Both the position numbers and the translations under genes were made by a program. This document shows, in pieces, positions 13,528 through 13,550 of a stretch of DNA of 13,550 nucleotides. How positions within the stretch are numbered: the stretch's first letter is position 1; each line of letters begins with the position of its first letter. The stretch covers positions 1 through 13,550 of the forward strand of contig NZ_JACRYT010000032.1 of assembly GCF_014333425.1 (NCBI RefSeq), written 5' to 3'. The DNA comes from Zhenpiania hominis (GTDB lineage Bacteria; Bacillota; Clostridia; Peptostreptococcales; Anaerovoracaceae). Below the pieces are notes generated by a model. The model was not told the DNA's origin. It searched no databases and saw only the letters and a list, made by a program, of their open reading frames with translations.

Positions 13528-13550
13528 TTTCCTTTCTATCAACCTTCTTC

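Overview
The window is one continuous piece of the late (structural) gene cluster of a contractile-tailed phage or prophage. Every convincing gene lies on the minus strand, so the cluster reads from right to left. Gene order and protein families match the PBSX/skin-type (Xkd) module of Firmicutes phages. Moderate G+C, strong AGGAGGTG-type ribosome binding sites, ATG/GTG/TTG starts and the family resemblances suggest a Clostridia host. Species and phage are not identifiable from the sequence alone.

Layout in reading order. Bases 13550-13424 hold a 47-bp unit present twice in tandem, each copy an imperfect hairpin, directly upstream of the capsid gene. Bases 13423-12341 encode the major capsid protein. 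Bases 12339-10443 encode the neck: head-tail connector, DUF3599-like head closure protein, HK97 gp10-like protein, DUF6838-type tail terminator, and a small YqzN/YkzM-like protein. Bases 10442-8649 encode the tail sheath and tail tube. Bases 8643-8024 encode the XkdN-like tail assembly chaperone. That gene ends in a canonical A AAA AAC slippery heptamer, with a GC-rich hairpin 6 nt downstream and a 65-codon -1 frame extension, so it should make a G product (141 aa) and a G-T fusion (206 aa).

Bases 8023-7762 are non-coding. They hold a near-symmetrical pair of convergent small transcription units meeting at a bidirectional terminator, plus a second minus-strand terminator just before the tape measure gene. 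This resembles the antitoxin side of an Fst/holin-like type I toxin-antitoxin locus, but no toxin ORF is visible.

Bases 7761-5662 encode the tape measure protein. Bases 5662-938 encode the baseplate and hub: an XkdP-like LysM protein, a hub protein with a complete M23 peptidase fused to its N-terminus, DUF2577, DUF2634, baseplate J-like and DUF2313/XkdU-like proteins. A fibre-like protein with YTKTETD repeats follows, and the 5' part of a further tail-associated gene runs off the left edge.

Genes are tightly packed, with 1-26 nt overlaps or gaps of 0-12 nt, and many are translationally coupled. The only real gap is the chaperone-tape measure interval. The products form a complete neck, contractile tail and baseplate around a capsid, so this is a phage or prophage rather than a headless tailocin. 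The points most worth a second look are the frameshift cassette, the convergent RNA pair, the duplicated capsid leader hairpin and the peptidase-hub fusion.
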